Part shown: piece after piece, positions 45,651-53,374 of the stretch | Layout: each line of letters starts with the position of its first letter | Position numbering within the stretch: the first letter of the stretch is position 1 | NCBI GenBank assembly: GCA_965214675.1 | Contig: OZ243969.1 | Coordinates: forward strand, 1,178,001 to 1,242,000 | Direction: 5' to 3' | DNA from: WTFY01 sp965214675 | GTDB lineage: Bacteria; Pseudomonadota; Gammaproteobacteria; UBA4575 | DNA length: 64,000 nucleotides | The notes under the pieces: model-generated | The model's database searches: none | Told to the model about the DNA's origin: nothing | The model's input: only the letters and a program-made list of their open reading frames with translations | Program-made: the position numbers and the translations under genes

Positions 45651-46727
45651 TCAGGCTGCACTTACTGCAGAGTTAGCCTCACGCCGCATACGCGCGGCAC
45701 CGGCAAGCATGTGCAGCAGCTCTTCGGTCTTTTCCCACCCCATACATGCATCCGTGATGCTCTGGCCGTATGTCAGTTCGACGCCAGGCTTCGTATCCTG
45801 ACGGCCCTCGACAAGATGGCTTTCAATCATCACTCCAAAAATTCGTGGATCGCCTGCATTGAGCTGGGCAACAATGGATTGGCCAACTTCCATTTGCCTG
45901 TCATGCTGCTTGAAACTGTTGGCATGGCTGCAATCTATCATCAGCCGTGGCTCGAGACCGGACTTCTCCAGTAACCGTGCTGCGGCATTGATACTTTCCT
46001 TGTTGTAATTCGGCTCTCTGCCGCCACGCAAAATGACATGGCAGTCCTTGTTTCCCGTGGTGGAGAAAATTGCGGAGCGCCCGGCTTTGGTTACTGACAG
46101 GAAATGATGCGGGTTCGTCGCTGATCCGACGGCATCCACTGCAACCTGCATATCGCCACTGGTGGCATTCTTGAACCCTACAGGACAGGACAATCCTGAT
46201 GCCAGTTCACGGTGTACCTGGCTTTCAGTGGTTCTTGCACCAATGGCGCCCCAGCTCACCAGGTCGGCGACATACTGAGGGCTGATCAAGTCCAGGTATT
46301 CTGTGCCTGCGGGCAAGCCCATTTCGTTCAGGTCCAGCAACAGCTTGCGCGCAACGCGCAAGCCCTTGTTAATTTCAAAACTTCCATCCAGATTAGGATC
46401 ATTGATCAATCCTTTCCAGCCCACGGTAGTACGCGGTTTTTCAAAGTACACGCGCATGATGATCGCCAGGTCATCGATAAGGTTCTTGCGTAGCGCAAGC
46501 AGACGATCCGCATACTCGCTGGCTGCATCCGGGTCATGGATTGAACAAGGGCCCACTATCGCAAGCAGACGATCATCTTTTCCTTGGAGAATGTTCTGAA
46601 CATCAGCGCGTGCCGTAAACACACACCTTGAAGCGCTATCCGTAATCGGGAATTCCTTGTGCAAATCGGAAGGAGCAATCAACTCCTTGATTTCCACAAT
46701 TTTTAGATCGTCTGTCCGATAGCTCAT
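45651..46727 (-). CDS. aroG: 3-deoxy-D-arabino-heptulosonate 7-phosphate (DAHP) synthase, AroG/AroF type
   Basis: The ATG at 46727 gives 358 residues starting MSYRTDDLKIVEIKEL. The type I-alpha enzyme has VGPCSIHDPDAASEYA, RVYFEKPRTTVGWKGLIND, the GARTTESQVHRELASGLS block and HVILRGG. It condenses PEP and erythrose 4-phosphate, the entry to the shikimate pathway. It sits between hisG and hisD with 25-bp and 14-bp gaps, so it is almost certainly cotranscribed with histidine genes, an unusual place. The feedback amino acid (Phe, Tyr or Trp) cannot be read safely. Confidence 0.94.
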   Translation of the reverse strand: MSYRTDDLKIVEIKELIAPSDLHKEFPITDSASRCVFTARADVQNILQGKDDRLLAIVGPCSIHDPDAASEYADRLLALRKNLIDDLAIIMRVYFEKPRTTVGWKGLINDPNLDGSFEINKGLRVARKLLLDLNEMGLPAGTEYLDLISPQYVADLVSWGAIGARTTESQVHRELASGLSCPVGFKNATSGDMQVAVDAVGSATNPHHFLSVTKAGRSAIFSTTGNKDCHVILRGGREPNYNKESINAAARLLEKSGLEPRLMIDCSHANSFKQHDRQMEVGQSIVAQLNAGDPRIFGVMIESHLVEGRQDTKPGVELTYGQSITDACMGWEKTEELLHMLAGAARMRREANSAVSAA

Positions 46728-46752
46728 GATCCACCATGCCTTCAAAAATCCG

Positions 46753-47400
46753 TTATCCTTTAACCGCAAGTTTGAATTGCTCGATGAGGCGCCTAAGTGT
46801 AGCAGATTTTATCTTCATTGCTGCCTTATTGACGATCAGCCGGCAACTGATATCAGCAATGTGTTCGATCGGGGTCAGTCCATTAGCCTGGAGCGTGTTT
46901 CCCGTCGCAACCAGATCCACGATACAGTCAGCAAGCCCCAGCACCGGGGCAAGTTCCATCGAGCCATACAGCTTGATCAGTTCAACCTGCAGACCCTTGG
47001 CTGCAAAATGCTGTTGCGTACTGCGCACATACTTGGTCGCCACGCGCAAACGCGTGCTGTTCTGAAGCTGCGGTTCCATGCCGGCGACCATCAGACGGCA
47101 TTTGGCGATACCCAGATCGACCGGCTCGTAGATGCCGCCACCCGTGAATTCCATCAGCACATCCTTGCCGACAATGCCGAGTTCAGCGACACCGTACTGC
47201 ACATAGGTCGGGACATCCTTGGAGCGGATGACAAGCAAGCGAATCCCGGGCTGGCTGGTGGACAACAAAAGTTTACGTCCCTCCAGGTCCTTCTCCACCA
47301 CGTGGATCTTCAAGCTTGCAAGCAGGTCCAGGCTCTCCTCGAAGACCCGTCCCTTCGAGATCGCAATGGTAATCAAATCCTTGCCGGTTTGTGTTGTCAT
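46753..47400 (-). CDS. hisG: ATP phosphoribosyltransferase, short form
   Basis: The ATG at 47400 gives 215 residues starting MTTQTGKDLITIAISKGRV. This is the short HisG that lacks the C-terminal regulatory domain and works as a complex with HisZ, which must lie elsewhere in the genome. It joins ATP and PRPP, the first step of histidine synthesis. Key segments are VQYGVAELGIVGKDVL and DLVATGNTL. It lies 33 bp after murA, a pairing common outside enterobacteria. Confidence 0.95.
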   Translation of the reverse strand: MTTQTGKDLITIAISKGRVFEESLDLLASLKIHVVEKDLEGRKLLLSTSQPGIRLLVIRSKDVPTYVQYGVAELGIVGKDVLMEFTGGGIYEPVDLGIAKCRLMVAGMEPQLQNSTRLRVATKYVRSTQQHFAAKGLQVELIKLYGSMELAPVLGLADCIVDLVATGNTLQANGLTPIEHIADISCRLIVNKAAMKIKSATLRRLIEQFKLAVKG

Positions 47401-47433
47401 AGGATGAAAGATCCTTGTATCACTGCCCATCAA

Positions 47434-48693
47434 TCAATGCGGAACACGGCGGATGCTGGCACCCAACTGCATCAGCTTTTCCTCGATACATTCGTATCCC
47501 CGGTCGATATGATAGATACGATCCACGACCGTCTGGCCCTCTGCAATCAGGCCCGCCAAAATCAGGCTGGCCGATGCACGCAAATCCGTCGCCATTACCG
47601 GGGCAGCAATCAGTTTATCCACCCCCGTTGTAATTGCGGTATTCCCGGTTACTTTTATTTTCGCGCCCATTCGTTGCATTTCCTGGATATGCATAAAACG
47701 GTTTTCAAAAACAGATTCAGTGATTGTTCCTGAACCCTCAGCCACACAGTTCAGGGCAGTGAACTGTGCCTGCATGTCTGTCGGGAATGCAGGATACGGT
47801 GCCGTACAAATGTCGATGCTTTTCGGACGACGCTGGCCCATGTCAATTTCAACCCAGTTCTCATCGCAATGGATATCGGCTCCGGCTTCCTGCAATTTCA
47901 TCAAAATAGATTCAAGAAACTTGGGTTGAGCATTTTTCAGCCGCACATGCCCGCCTGTGATTGCCGTTGCCACTAAAAATGTCCCCGTCTCAATGCGGTC
48001 GGTAAGCACGCTGTATTGGCATCCATGCAACTTCTCCACACCATGAATCGTGATTTTGCTCGTGCCGGCACCTTCGATTTTGGCGCCCATCTTGATCAGA
48101 CAGTTTGCCAGATCAGTCACTTCGGGTTCACGGGCAGCATTCTCAATGACCGTTGTGCCAATCGCGAGCGTGGCCGCCATCATGAGATTTTCCGTGCCGG
48201 TAACCGTGACATTATCCATCAACAGATGTGCGCCTTTCAGGCGCTTGGATTTTGCATGGATGTATCCGCCCTTCACTTCAATTTCTGCCCCCATCGCTTC
48301 CAGCCCATGCAAATGCAGGTTCACAGGCCGTGAACCGATGGCACAACCACCCGGCAGAGACACCTCAGCCTCTCCGAATCGTGCCAGCAGGGGCCCAAGA
48401 ACCAGAATGGAGGCACGCATGGTCTTTACAACCTCATACGGCGCAAACAACTCCGTGATCGACTCGGAATTCACCTCGATATTCATGTACTCATCCAGGG
48501 TCAGGGAAACGCCCATGCGCCCCAGTAATTCCATTGTCGTGGTGACATCCTGCAGGTGCGGGACATTGGCAATCTTCATGGGGCCATCTGCCAGCAGGGT
48601 TGCGGCCAGTATTGGCAGTACCGCATTCTTGGCACCAGAGAGCCGGATTTCTCCTTCCAGCACACAGCCACCCTCTATCAATAACTTCTCCAT
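47434..48693 (-). CDS. murA: UDP-N-acetylglucosamine 1-carboxyvinyltransferase
   Basis: The 419-residue enzyme has the inside-out alpha/beta barrel pattern, the catalytic Cys117 in PGGCAIGSRPVNLH, and KNAVLPILAA near the start. It transfers enolpyruvate from PEP to UDP-GlcNAc, the first committed step of peptidoglycan synthesis. Having Cys rather than Asp at the active site, it should be inhibited by fosfomycin. In E. coli murA is preceded by ibaG and mlaB; both are absent here. Confidence 0.97.
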   Translation of the reverse strand: MEKLLIEGGCVLEGEIRLSGAKNAVLPILAATLLADGPMKIANVPHLQDVTTTMELLGRMGVSLTLDEYMNIEVNSESITELFAPYEVVKTMRASILVLGPLLARFGEAEVSLPGGCAIGSRPVNLHLHGLEAMGAEIEVKGGYIHAKSKRLKGAHLLMDNVTVTGTENLMMAATLAIGTTVIENAAREPEVTDLANCLIKMGAKIEGAGTSKITIHGVEKLHGCQYSVLTDRIETGTFLVATAITGGHVRLKNAQPKFLESILMKLQEAGADIHCDENWVEIDMGQRRPKSIDICTAPYPAFPTDMQAQFTALNCVAEGSGTITESVFENRFMHIQEMQRMGAKIKVTGNTAITTGVDKLIAAPVMATDLRASASLILAGLIAEGQTVVDRIYHIDRGYECIEEKLMQLGASIRRVPH

Positions 48694-48832
48694 AATCGGG
48701 AATGTGCGACTTACATCAAAATTGGTCGGTTAAACTGAGAAATTGTGGCGGGTTTGGCAGGCAGTCGCACCGTGTAGAGCTGTTGCCTAATTTAGGAAGC
48801 CCTCGTGCATGCACCTGCTTATATACGTCAAC

Positions 48833-49504
48833 TTACTCTACAGGAATGCCGATGTTATCAGGAAGACTCGATTCATCAGTCGTCGCTAGACGATCAATGA
48901 GCATCTGCACTGAAGTTTCCCTAATCTCCTGCGAGAAGCTGGTACGGAAATTTTTTACAAGACTCAGGCCATCTATGGAGAAATCAAAAATTTTCCATTC
49001 ACCCTGTTTGTTCTTGCGAAAGACATAGGCGACCTGTAGCGGGGTCTGTCCCGCGCCGATATCAAGCTCCGTCAGCACGATGCGGTATTTGCCTTGCTTT
49101 TCCGGCTGGTTCGGCAACACGGTAATCCGTGCTTTGCCATAATCCAGTAACGTTTTACCATAAATGCGGACCAGCATGTCCTTGAACCCTAAAACAAAGG
49201 CCACCCGCTGGTCTTCACTCGACAATTTCCAGTGTTTGCCCAGAACCAGTTTTCCCATCGAATTCAAATCCACAACGGGAACGATCGTCTCGTCGACCAA
49301 GTCACGAATCAAAGCAGGATCGTTACTCAAGCGCTCGTACTCTTCATTCAGCACGGTCAGCACTCTTGTCGAGGTATCCTCGATAATCTGCTCGGGTGAA
49401 CGATCATCCACTGCGGTTGCAGGCATGGCCAGCAGCAAAAACAGCACGCATGCAACGGCAACCTGGCTGAATGTGGTCCATGCCACACGCTCGAAACGGT
49501 TCAC
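48833..49504 (-). CDS. mlaC: Phospholipid-binding periplasmic protein MlaC
   Basis: The GTG at 49504, with GGAGAG 7 bases upstream, gives 223 residues with a Sec signal peptide ending near PATAVDD; an alternative GTG at 49528 has no such site. The MlaC/Ttg2D fold is seen in ILNEEYERL-like and VDLNSMGKLVLGKHWK segments and the DFSIDGLSLVKNFRTSF stretch. MlaC ferries phospholipid between the outer-membrane MlaA and the inner-membrane MlaFEDB complex. None of mlaF, mlaE, mlaD or mlaB adjoins it, although murA and yrbG, their normal flanks, are both present. Confidence 0.92.
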   Translation of the reverse strand: MNRFERVAWTTFSQVAVACVLFLLLAMPATAVDDRSPEQIIEDTSTRVLTVLNEEYERLSNDPALIRDLVDETIVPVVDLNSMGKLVLGKHWKLSSEDQRVAFVLGFKDMLVRIYGKTLLDYGKARITVLPNQPEKQGKYRIVLTELDIGAGQTPLQVAYVFRKNKQGEWKIFDFSIDGLSLVKNFRTSFSQEIRETSVQMLIDRLATTDESSLPDNIGIPVE

Positions 49505-49869
49505 GACGGGTCTCTCCAGCAATTCCACATGATAGTTGATTTGGGTGTGTCAATCGGTGTGCGCGTCCAGAGTAGTGAAATATGGTCCTGACGTCAATTT
49601 GCCCGGACCCCTGTCCATCCTGTGTGTATCCTGGGAGCGACCGGGTGCCCCTCGAGAGTGAAAGACCCCTTACATAATGCAAGCAATATCATCGGCCAGA
49701 CCGTACAATTGGCTGACGTTTTGAACTGTACTATTGATGACATCAGGCACTTGACATTGGGCACTCACCTGGTTCGTGTGCCGAGTTCTTGGCGATGAAT
49801 ACCCTTTATCTGATACAAACTGACAATCGGCATTACTACGACCTGCCCTAATTCCCAAACCAGCCCAAT
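49505..49869. other. 365-bp intergenic region between mlaC and divergent yrbG
   Basis: No complete gene is seen. This is where mlaF, mlaE and mlaD stand in other gammaproteobacteria. A degenerate minus-strand stretch at about 49638-49682 resembles the N-terminus of MlaF. A weak promoter-like pair for yrbG (TTGGCG at 49789-49794 and GATACA at 49812-49817, 17-bp spacer) can be proposed. A TTGACA at 49751-49756 lacks a matching -10. Confidence 0.5.
49638..49682 (-). pseudogene. possible mlaF N-terminal remnant
   Basis: Read on the minus strand from a TTG at 49682, the translation contains YVRGLSLSRGTRSL. This resembles the opening strand of MlaF ATPases, which in many gammaproteobacteria read like (V/I)-x-(R/K)-G-V/L-S-F-x-R-G-x-R-x-I. 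The match ends abruptly, a stop codon lies in frame just upstream, and no Walker A follows. It sits where the mlaF start would be relative to yrbG. Chance similarity cannot be excluded. Confidence 0.3.
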
Positions 49870-50817
49870 ATGTTTCTATTCACTGCAGCGCTCGTGGCCG
49901 GCTTTTTACTACTTGCATGGAGTGCTGAACAACTGGTCAACAGTGCGTCCCAGCTGGGACAACGTCTGAATATCCCTGCATACGTCATCGGTTTTCTGGT
50001 GCTGGGATTTGGTACCTCGGCGCCTGAATTGCTGGTCTCCGGGCTATCTGCCTGGCAAGGCAATCCGGGACTCGCAGTCGGCAATGCCCTGGGTTCAAAT
50101 ATCACGAATATATTGCTGATCCTGGGGGTTACGTTATGCTTCGCGCCCCTGTACCTGCACAAGAATGCCCTGCAAAGGGACTTCGTCATTTTGATCGCGG
50201 CCACGGCATTATTTGCAGTATTGATCATCGACCGCAAATTGCAGTTATTCGATGGCCTGATTCTATTGGTCTTCATGGTTGCCTTTTTGTACTACATGGC
50301 ACGCAGCGAACTGGATGATCGGGTATCGGGCGTGACTGCACCCTCGACTCCAGGAAAAAATCTGACCGCCATCGTGGCAGGATTGCTGATCAGCCTTGCC
50401 GTCTTGCTGCTCAGTTCGAAGCTTGTCGTGTGGAGTGCGATTGCCGTGGCAGCATTCCTCGGCATCAGTGACTTGATCGTGGGCTTGACCGTTGTAGCTT
50501 TTGGGACCAGCCTGCCGGAACTGGCGACCTGCCTGGCAAGCGCCAGGAAAAAAAGAAGCGAACTGGTACTGGGCAATATTGTCGGTTCAAACATTTTCAA
50601 TATCCTGGGGGTTGTCGGTACTGCAAGTGTCATTACCGCCTATCCGGTTCCACATGAAGTGTACGCACGCGACCTGCCGATCATGACTGGTGCAACCGTC
50701 GTGTTGTTTCTCGCGGTACTGGGTTTTCGGCGCATCAAAAAAATACCGCGGGGTCTAAGTATTTTATTTATATCCTCCTACATTGCGTATATATTGCTGG
50801 TCATCCAGCAAGCCTAG
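49870..50817 (+). CDS. yrbG: Calcium/sodium:proton antiporter of the CaCA family (YrbG)
   Basis: The 315-residue protein has about ten membrane helices in two inverted halves, each with the alpha-repeat: GFGTSAPELLVS...GNALGSNITNI and AFGTSLPELATCLASARKKRSELVLGNIVGSNIFNI. These form the ion-binding sites. It is the first gene of yrbG-kdsC-lptCAB. The substrate of YrbG is not certain. Confidence 0.92.
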   Translation: MFLFTAALVAGFLLLAWSAEQLVNSASQLGQRLNIPAYVIGFLVLGFGTSAPELLVSGLSAWQGNPGLAVGNALGSNITNILLILGVTLCFAPLYLHKNALQRDFVILIAATALFAVLIIDRKLQLFDGLILLVFMVAFLYYMARSELDDRVSGVTAPSTPGKNLTAIVAGLLISLAVLLLSSKLVVWSAIAVAAFLGISDLIVGLTVVAFGTSLPELATCLASARKKRSELVLGNIVGSNIFNILGVVGTASVITAYPVPHEVYARDLPIMTGATVVLFLAVLGFRRIKKIPRGLSILFISSYIAYILLVIQQA

Positions 50818-50853
50818 CGAACCCTGCGACTGCACATTGCCCTGCCGATCTTC

Positions 50854-51387
50854 ATGAATGCCTCAGAAGAAGCCTGCAAGCGCGCCAGAAAAATACGTCT
50901 GGTCTTATTTGACGTGGATGGAGTATTGACGGACGGGCGCATATTTCTTGATGACTCCGGCACTGAGTTCAAGGCCTTTAACACGCATGATGGCCATGGC
51001 ATACGGCTGCTGCTGCATTACGGGTTTGAGGTCGGTGTCATTACCGGACGCGCATCCAAATCGCTGGAACATCGAATGCAAGACCTTGAGGTCAAGCATG
51101 TATACCAGGGCTGCAAAGACAAATTCCTCGTATTCCAGGAACTACTCGCCCGGCTGGAGCTTGATGAACAGCAGGCGGCCTATGTCGGAGACGACATCTT
51201 TGACCTGCAGGTTATGACACGCTGCGGGCTTGCCGTGGCTGTTGCCAATGCGCATGCGTACGTGAAGCAGCATGCGCACTGCGAAACGGTCAATAGCGGC
51301 GGACAGGGCGCTGCACGGGAAGTATGTGATCTGCTGCTGGATACCCAGGGCCTGATGGACCAGGTGTTGTCACACAACCTGCGCTGA
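50854..51387 (+). CDS. kdsC: 3-deoxy-D-manno-octulosonate 8-phosphate phosphatase KdsC
   Basis: The 177-residue HAD phosphatase has DVDG (Asp20 and Asp22) in LVLFDVDGVLTDG, ITGRASKSLEHR and YVGDDIFDLQVM. It releases Kdo for the LPS inner core. In E. coli kdsD (arabinose 5-phosphate isomerase) precedes it; here only a 36-bp gap separates yrbG and kdsC. Confidence 0.95.
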   Translation: MNASEEACKRARKIRLVLFDVDGVLTDGRIFLDDSGTEFKAFNTHDGHGIRLLLHYGFEVGVITGRASKSLEHRMQDLEVKHVYQGCKDKFLVFQELLARLELDEQQAAYVGDDIFDLQVMTRCGLAVAVANAHAYVKQHAHCETVNSGGQGAAREVCDLLLDTQGLMDQVLSHNLR

Positions 51388-51395
51388 ATGACATC

Positions 51396-51962
51396 ATGCG
51401 ATCCAGGCTGATTTGGATTGGAAGCTTGATCATATTCGGTGCCTTTGCGGCCCTGTGGTTTTTGGGTCTGCGTGATGCCCCTGTCAGGCCGGATTCTGCT
51501 GATGCCTCGTCCCATGCCCCCTCCATCAGTTTTGACAGCATCGAAATGGTCATCAATGCCGAGGATGGCAAACCCCAATACAAGGTGCTGGCATCCAGGT
51601 ACCAGCTCTATGAAGATGACAACAGCAGCCAATTTGATCTGCCTAAAATTACTCTCTACGACAGTGAAGGCGGCCAGATTCATGCACAAGCCCAAAAAGG
51701 GGTCACACGGGACCACAGCAATGTAATCACCCTGACAGGCAATGTCCGGATCAACCAGGTGCAGCCCGACAGCAGCTCACATCCCCTGGTGATTACAACA
51801 GAGCTGCTGATCGTATTCCCTGAAAAACAACGTGCGACCACAGACTCGACGATAACGGCCGTGCGCGGGACTGAAATGTTTTCTGCGCGCGGCATGAGCC
51901 TGGACTTGAAAAAAGAAGTGCTATATTTACACAACAATGTCGAAGGCATCTACCAACCCTAG
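51396..51962 (+). CDS. lptC: LPS export protein LptC
   Basis: The 188-residue bitopic protein has one N-terminal helix (about residues 5-23) and a periplasmic beta-jellyroll (SIEMVINAEDGKPQYKVLASRYQLYEDDNSSQF). LptC passes LPS from the LptB2FG transporter to LptA. It overlaps lptA by 26 bp. Sequence conservation is low, so order and topology carry the call. Confidence 0.92.
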   Translation: MRSRLIWIGSLIIFGAFAALWFLGLRDAPVRPDSADASSHAPSISFDSIEMVINAEDGKPQYKVLASRYQLYEDDNSSQFDLPKITLYDSEGGQIHAQAQKGVTRDHSNVITLTGNVRINQVQPDSSSHPLVITTELLIVFPEKQRATTDSTITAVRGTEMFSARGMSLDLKKEVLYLHNNVEGIYQP

Positions 51963-52479
51963 GCCCATCGTCCAGTCTGTCTTTCTGGCAGCCTTGATCG
52001 CATGCCTCGCATGGTCCGGTGCTTTTTCGGATGATTCAGGCAAACCCATCAGCATCAAGGCGGATTCTGCTGAAATGAATGAGAATACGGGAGTAAGCAT
52101 TTATCGTGGCAATGTCCGCATCGCACAAGGCAGTATGCGATTAACCGGTGATACGGTAGTGGTTGAATCCGTTGACAAAAAGGTTCAGAAAATCAAGTCC
52201 GAGGGTGACTTGACTACCTTCAGGCAAACCGCTGATGATGGAAAAACGGTGTATGCAGAAGCGGAATACATGGTCTATGACATCAGTAAAAAGCAGATCA
52301 TGTTGACCAAAAATGCAAAGCTGACCGAAGATGGCAACACCTTTGCAAGCGACAATATTGTCTTCCACGTGGACAAGAAAACTGTCAGTGGAGGAAATTC
52401 TGAAGGCCGTGGAAGGGTCAACATTACGGTGCTGCCGGAAACCGTCATCGACAAATTACCAATGGAGGCCAGCCCTTGA
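51937..52479 (+). CDS. lptA: LPS periplasmic bridge protein LptA
   Basis: The 180-residue OstA-family protein has a signal peptide (about residues 1-31), then ISIKADSAEMNENTGVSIYRGNVRIAQGSM, the beginning of the jellyroll that polymerises into the LPS bridge between LptC and LptD. The ATG lies within the lptC end. Confidence 0.94.
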   Translation: MSKASTNPRPIVQSVFLAALIACLAWSGAFSDDSGKPISIKADSAEMNENTGVSIYRGNVRIAQGSMRLTGDTVVVESVDKKVQKIKSEGDLTTFRQTADDGKTVYAEAEYMVYDISKKQIMLTKNAKLTEDGNTFASDNIVFHVDKKTVSGGNSEGRGRVNITVLPETVIDKLPMEASP

Positions 52480-52516
52480 CTCCCCGGTTCCAGGTACTGA
52501 TCGGAATGCTCTCAGC

Positions 52517-53245
52517 ATGAACCATCTACGTGCACAAAATTTGCACAAGCAGTTCAATACGCATGCAGTCGTTCAGCATGTCAACCTGGATGTCCAGTCC
52601 AGTGAGATCGTGGGCCTGCTGGGACCCAACGGCGCAGGCAAGACCACATGCTTTTACATGCTGGCAGGACTGCTGAGGACAACCGAGGGTCGCATTATTT
52701 TAAATGACCTGGACATCACGCACATGCCCATGCACCTGCGTGCCCGGCATGGCATCGGCTATCTGCCGCAAGAGCCATCCATTTTCCGCGGGCTCACTGT
52801 AGAGCAGAACATCATGGTCAGCCTGGAAGCACGCGACAATCTGGGGAAAAGGCAGCGAAAGCAGCTGTGTGACGAGCTGCTGGCCAATCTGCGAATCGAA
52901 CATATTCGTGACTCCAAGGGCATACAGCTGTCCGGTGGAGAAAGGCGCCGTGCTGAAATTGCACGCGCACTTGCAACCGAGCCAAAATTCATCTTGCTGG
53001 ATGAACCGTTTACTGGCGTAGACCCGATCTCTGTAAAGGACATACAGCAGATTCTCAAAGACCTGTGCAGTCACGGGATCGGTTTGCTGATTACCGACCA
53101 CAATGTCCGTGAGACGCTGGGCATATGTGATCGTGCCTATATCCTCAGCGATGGCCATGTTCTGGCCAAAGGCCCGCCATCGAGCATCCTCGCCAATCAG
53201 CAGGTACAAGACACGTACCTGGGTAAACATTTCTCAATGGGCTAG
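52517..53245 (+). CDS. lptB: LPS export ABC transporter ATPase LptB
   Basis: The ATG at 52517 gives 242 residues. Walker A GPNGAGKTT, signature LSGGERRR, Walker B FILLDEPFTGVD and the H-loop ITDHNVRET are intact. It powers extraction of LPS by LptFG. It is 37 bp after lptA; a much longer open frame overlaps lptA but lacks family similarity before the chosen start. Confidence 0.97.
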   Translation: MNHLRAQNLHKQFNTHAVVQHVNLDVQSSEIVGLLGPNGAGKTTCFYMLAGLLRTTEGRIILNDLDITHMPMHLRARHGIGYLPQEPSIFRGLTVEQNIMVSLEARDNLGKRQRKQLCDELLANLRIEHIRDSKGIQLSGGERRRAEIARALATEPKFILLDEPFTGVDPISVKDIQQILKDLCSHGIGLLITDHNVRETLGICDRAYILSDGHVLAKGPPSSILANQQVQDTYLGKHFSMG

Positions 53246-53362
53246 TCTGCCCGGGAATCCGCAGATTCCGTTCGTCGGCATTTGGGGAGCACCCCCCTGC
53301 CGGCGCCCAGAATGGTGAGCCGTCTCCGCCACGTTCTCAACATCTGTGGGCAATATTCATGC

Positions 53363-53368
53363 CATAAT
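53363..53368 (+). promoter_or_regulatory. candidate -10 box of rpoN
   Basis: CATAAT lies 6 bases before the rpoN ATG in the 129-bp gap after lptB. No clear -35 hexamer or Shine-Dalgarno sequence accompanies it. If active, the transcript would start at the ATG. Confidence 0.3.
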
Positions 53369-53374
53369 TAGGGC

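Noticed and set aside
46753..47400. hisG considered truncated
   Set aside because: At 215 residues it matches the natural short HisG that works with HisZ; motifs are intact to the end.
48050..48733. 227-codon open frame antisense to murA
   Set aside because: It is a shadow; the murA catalytic and substrate motifs are intact on the minus strand.
49670..49858. 62-codon minus-strand frame between mlaC and yrbG as a small gene
   Set aside because: It has no similarity I can recognise, no ribosome-binding site, and the region is better explained as leftover sequence.
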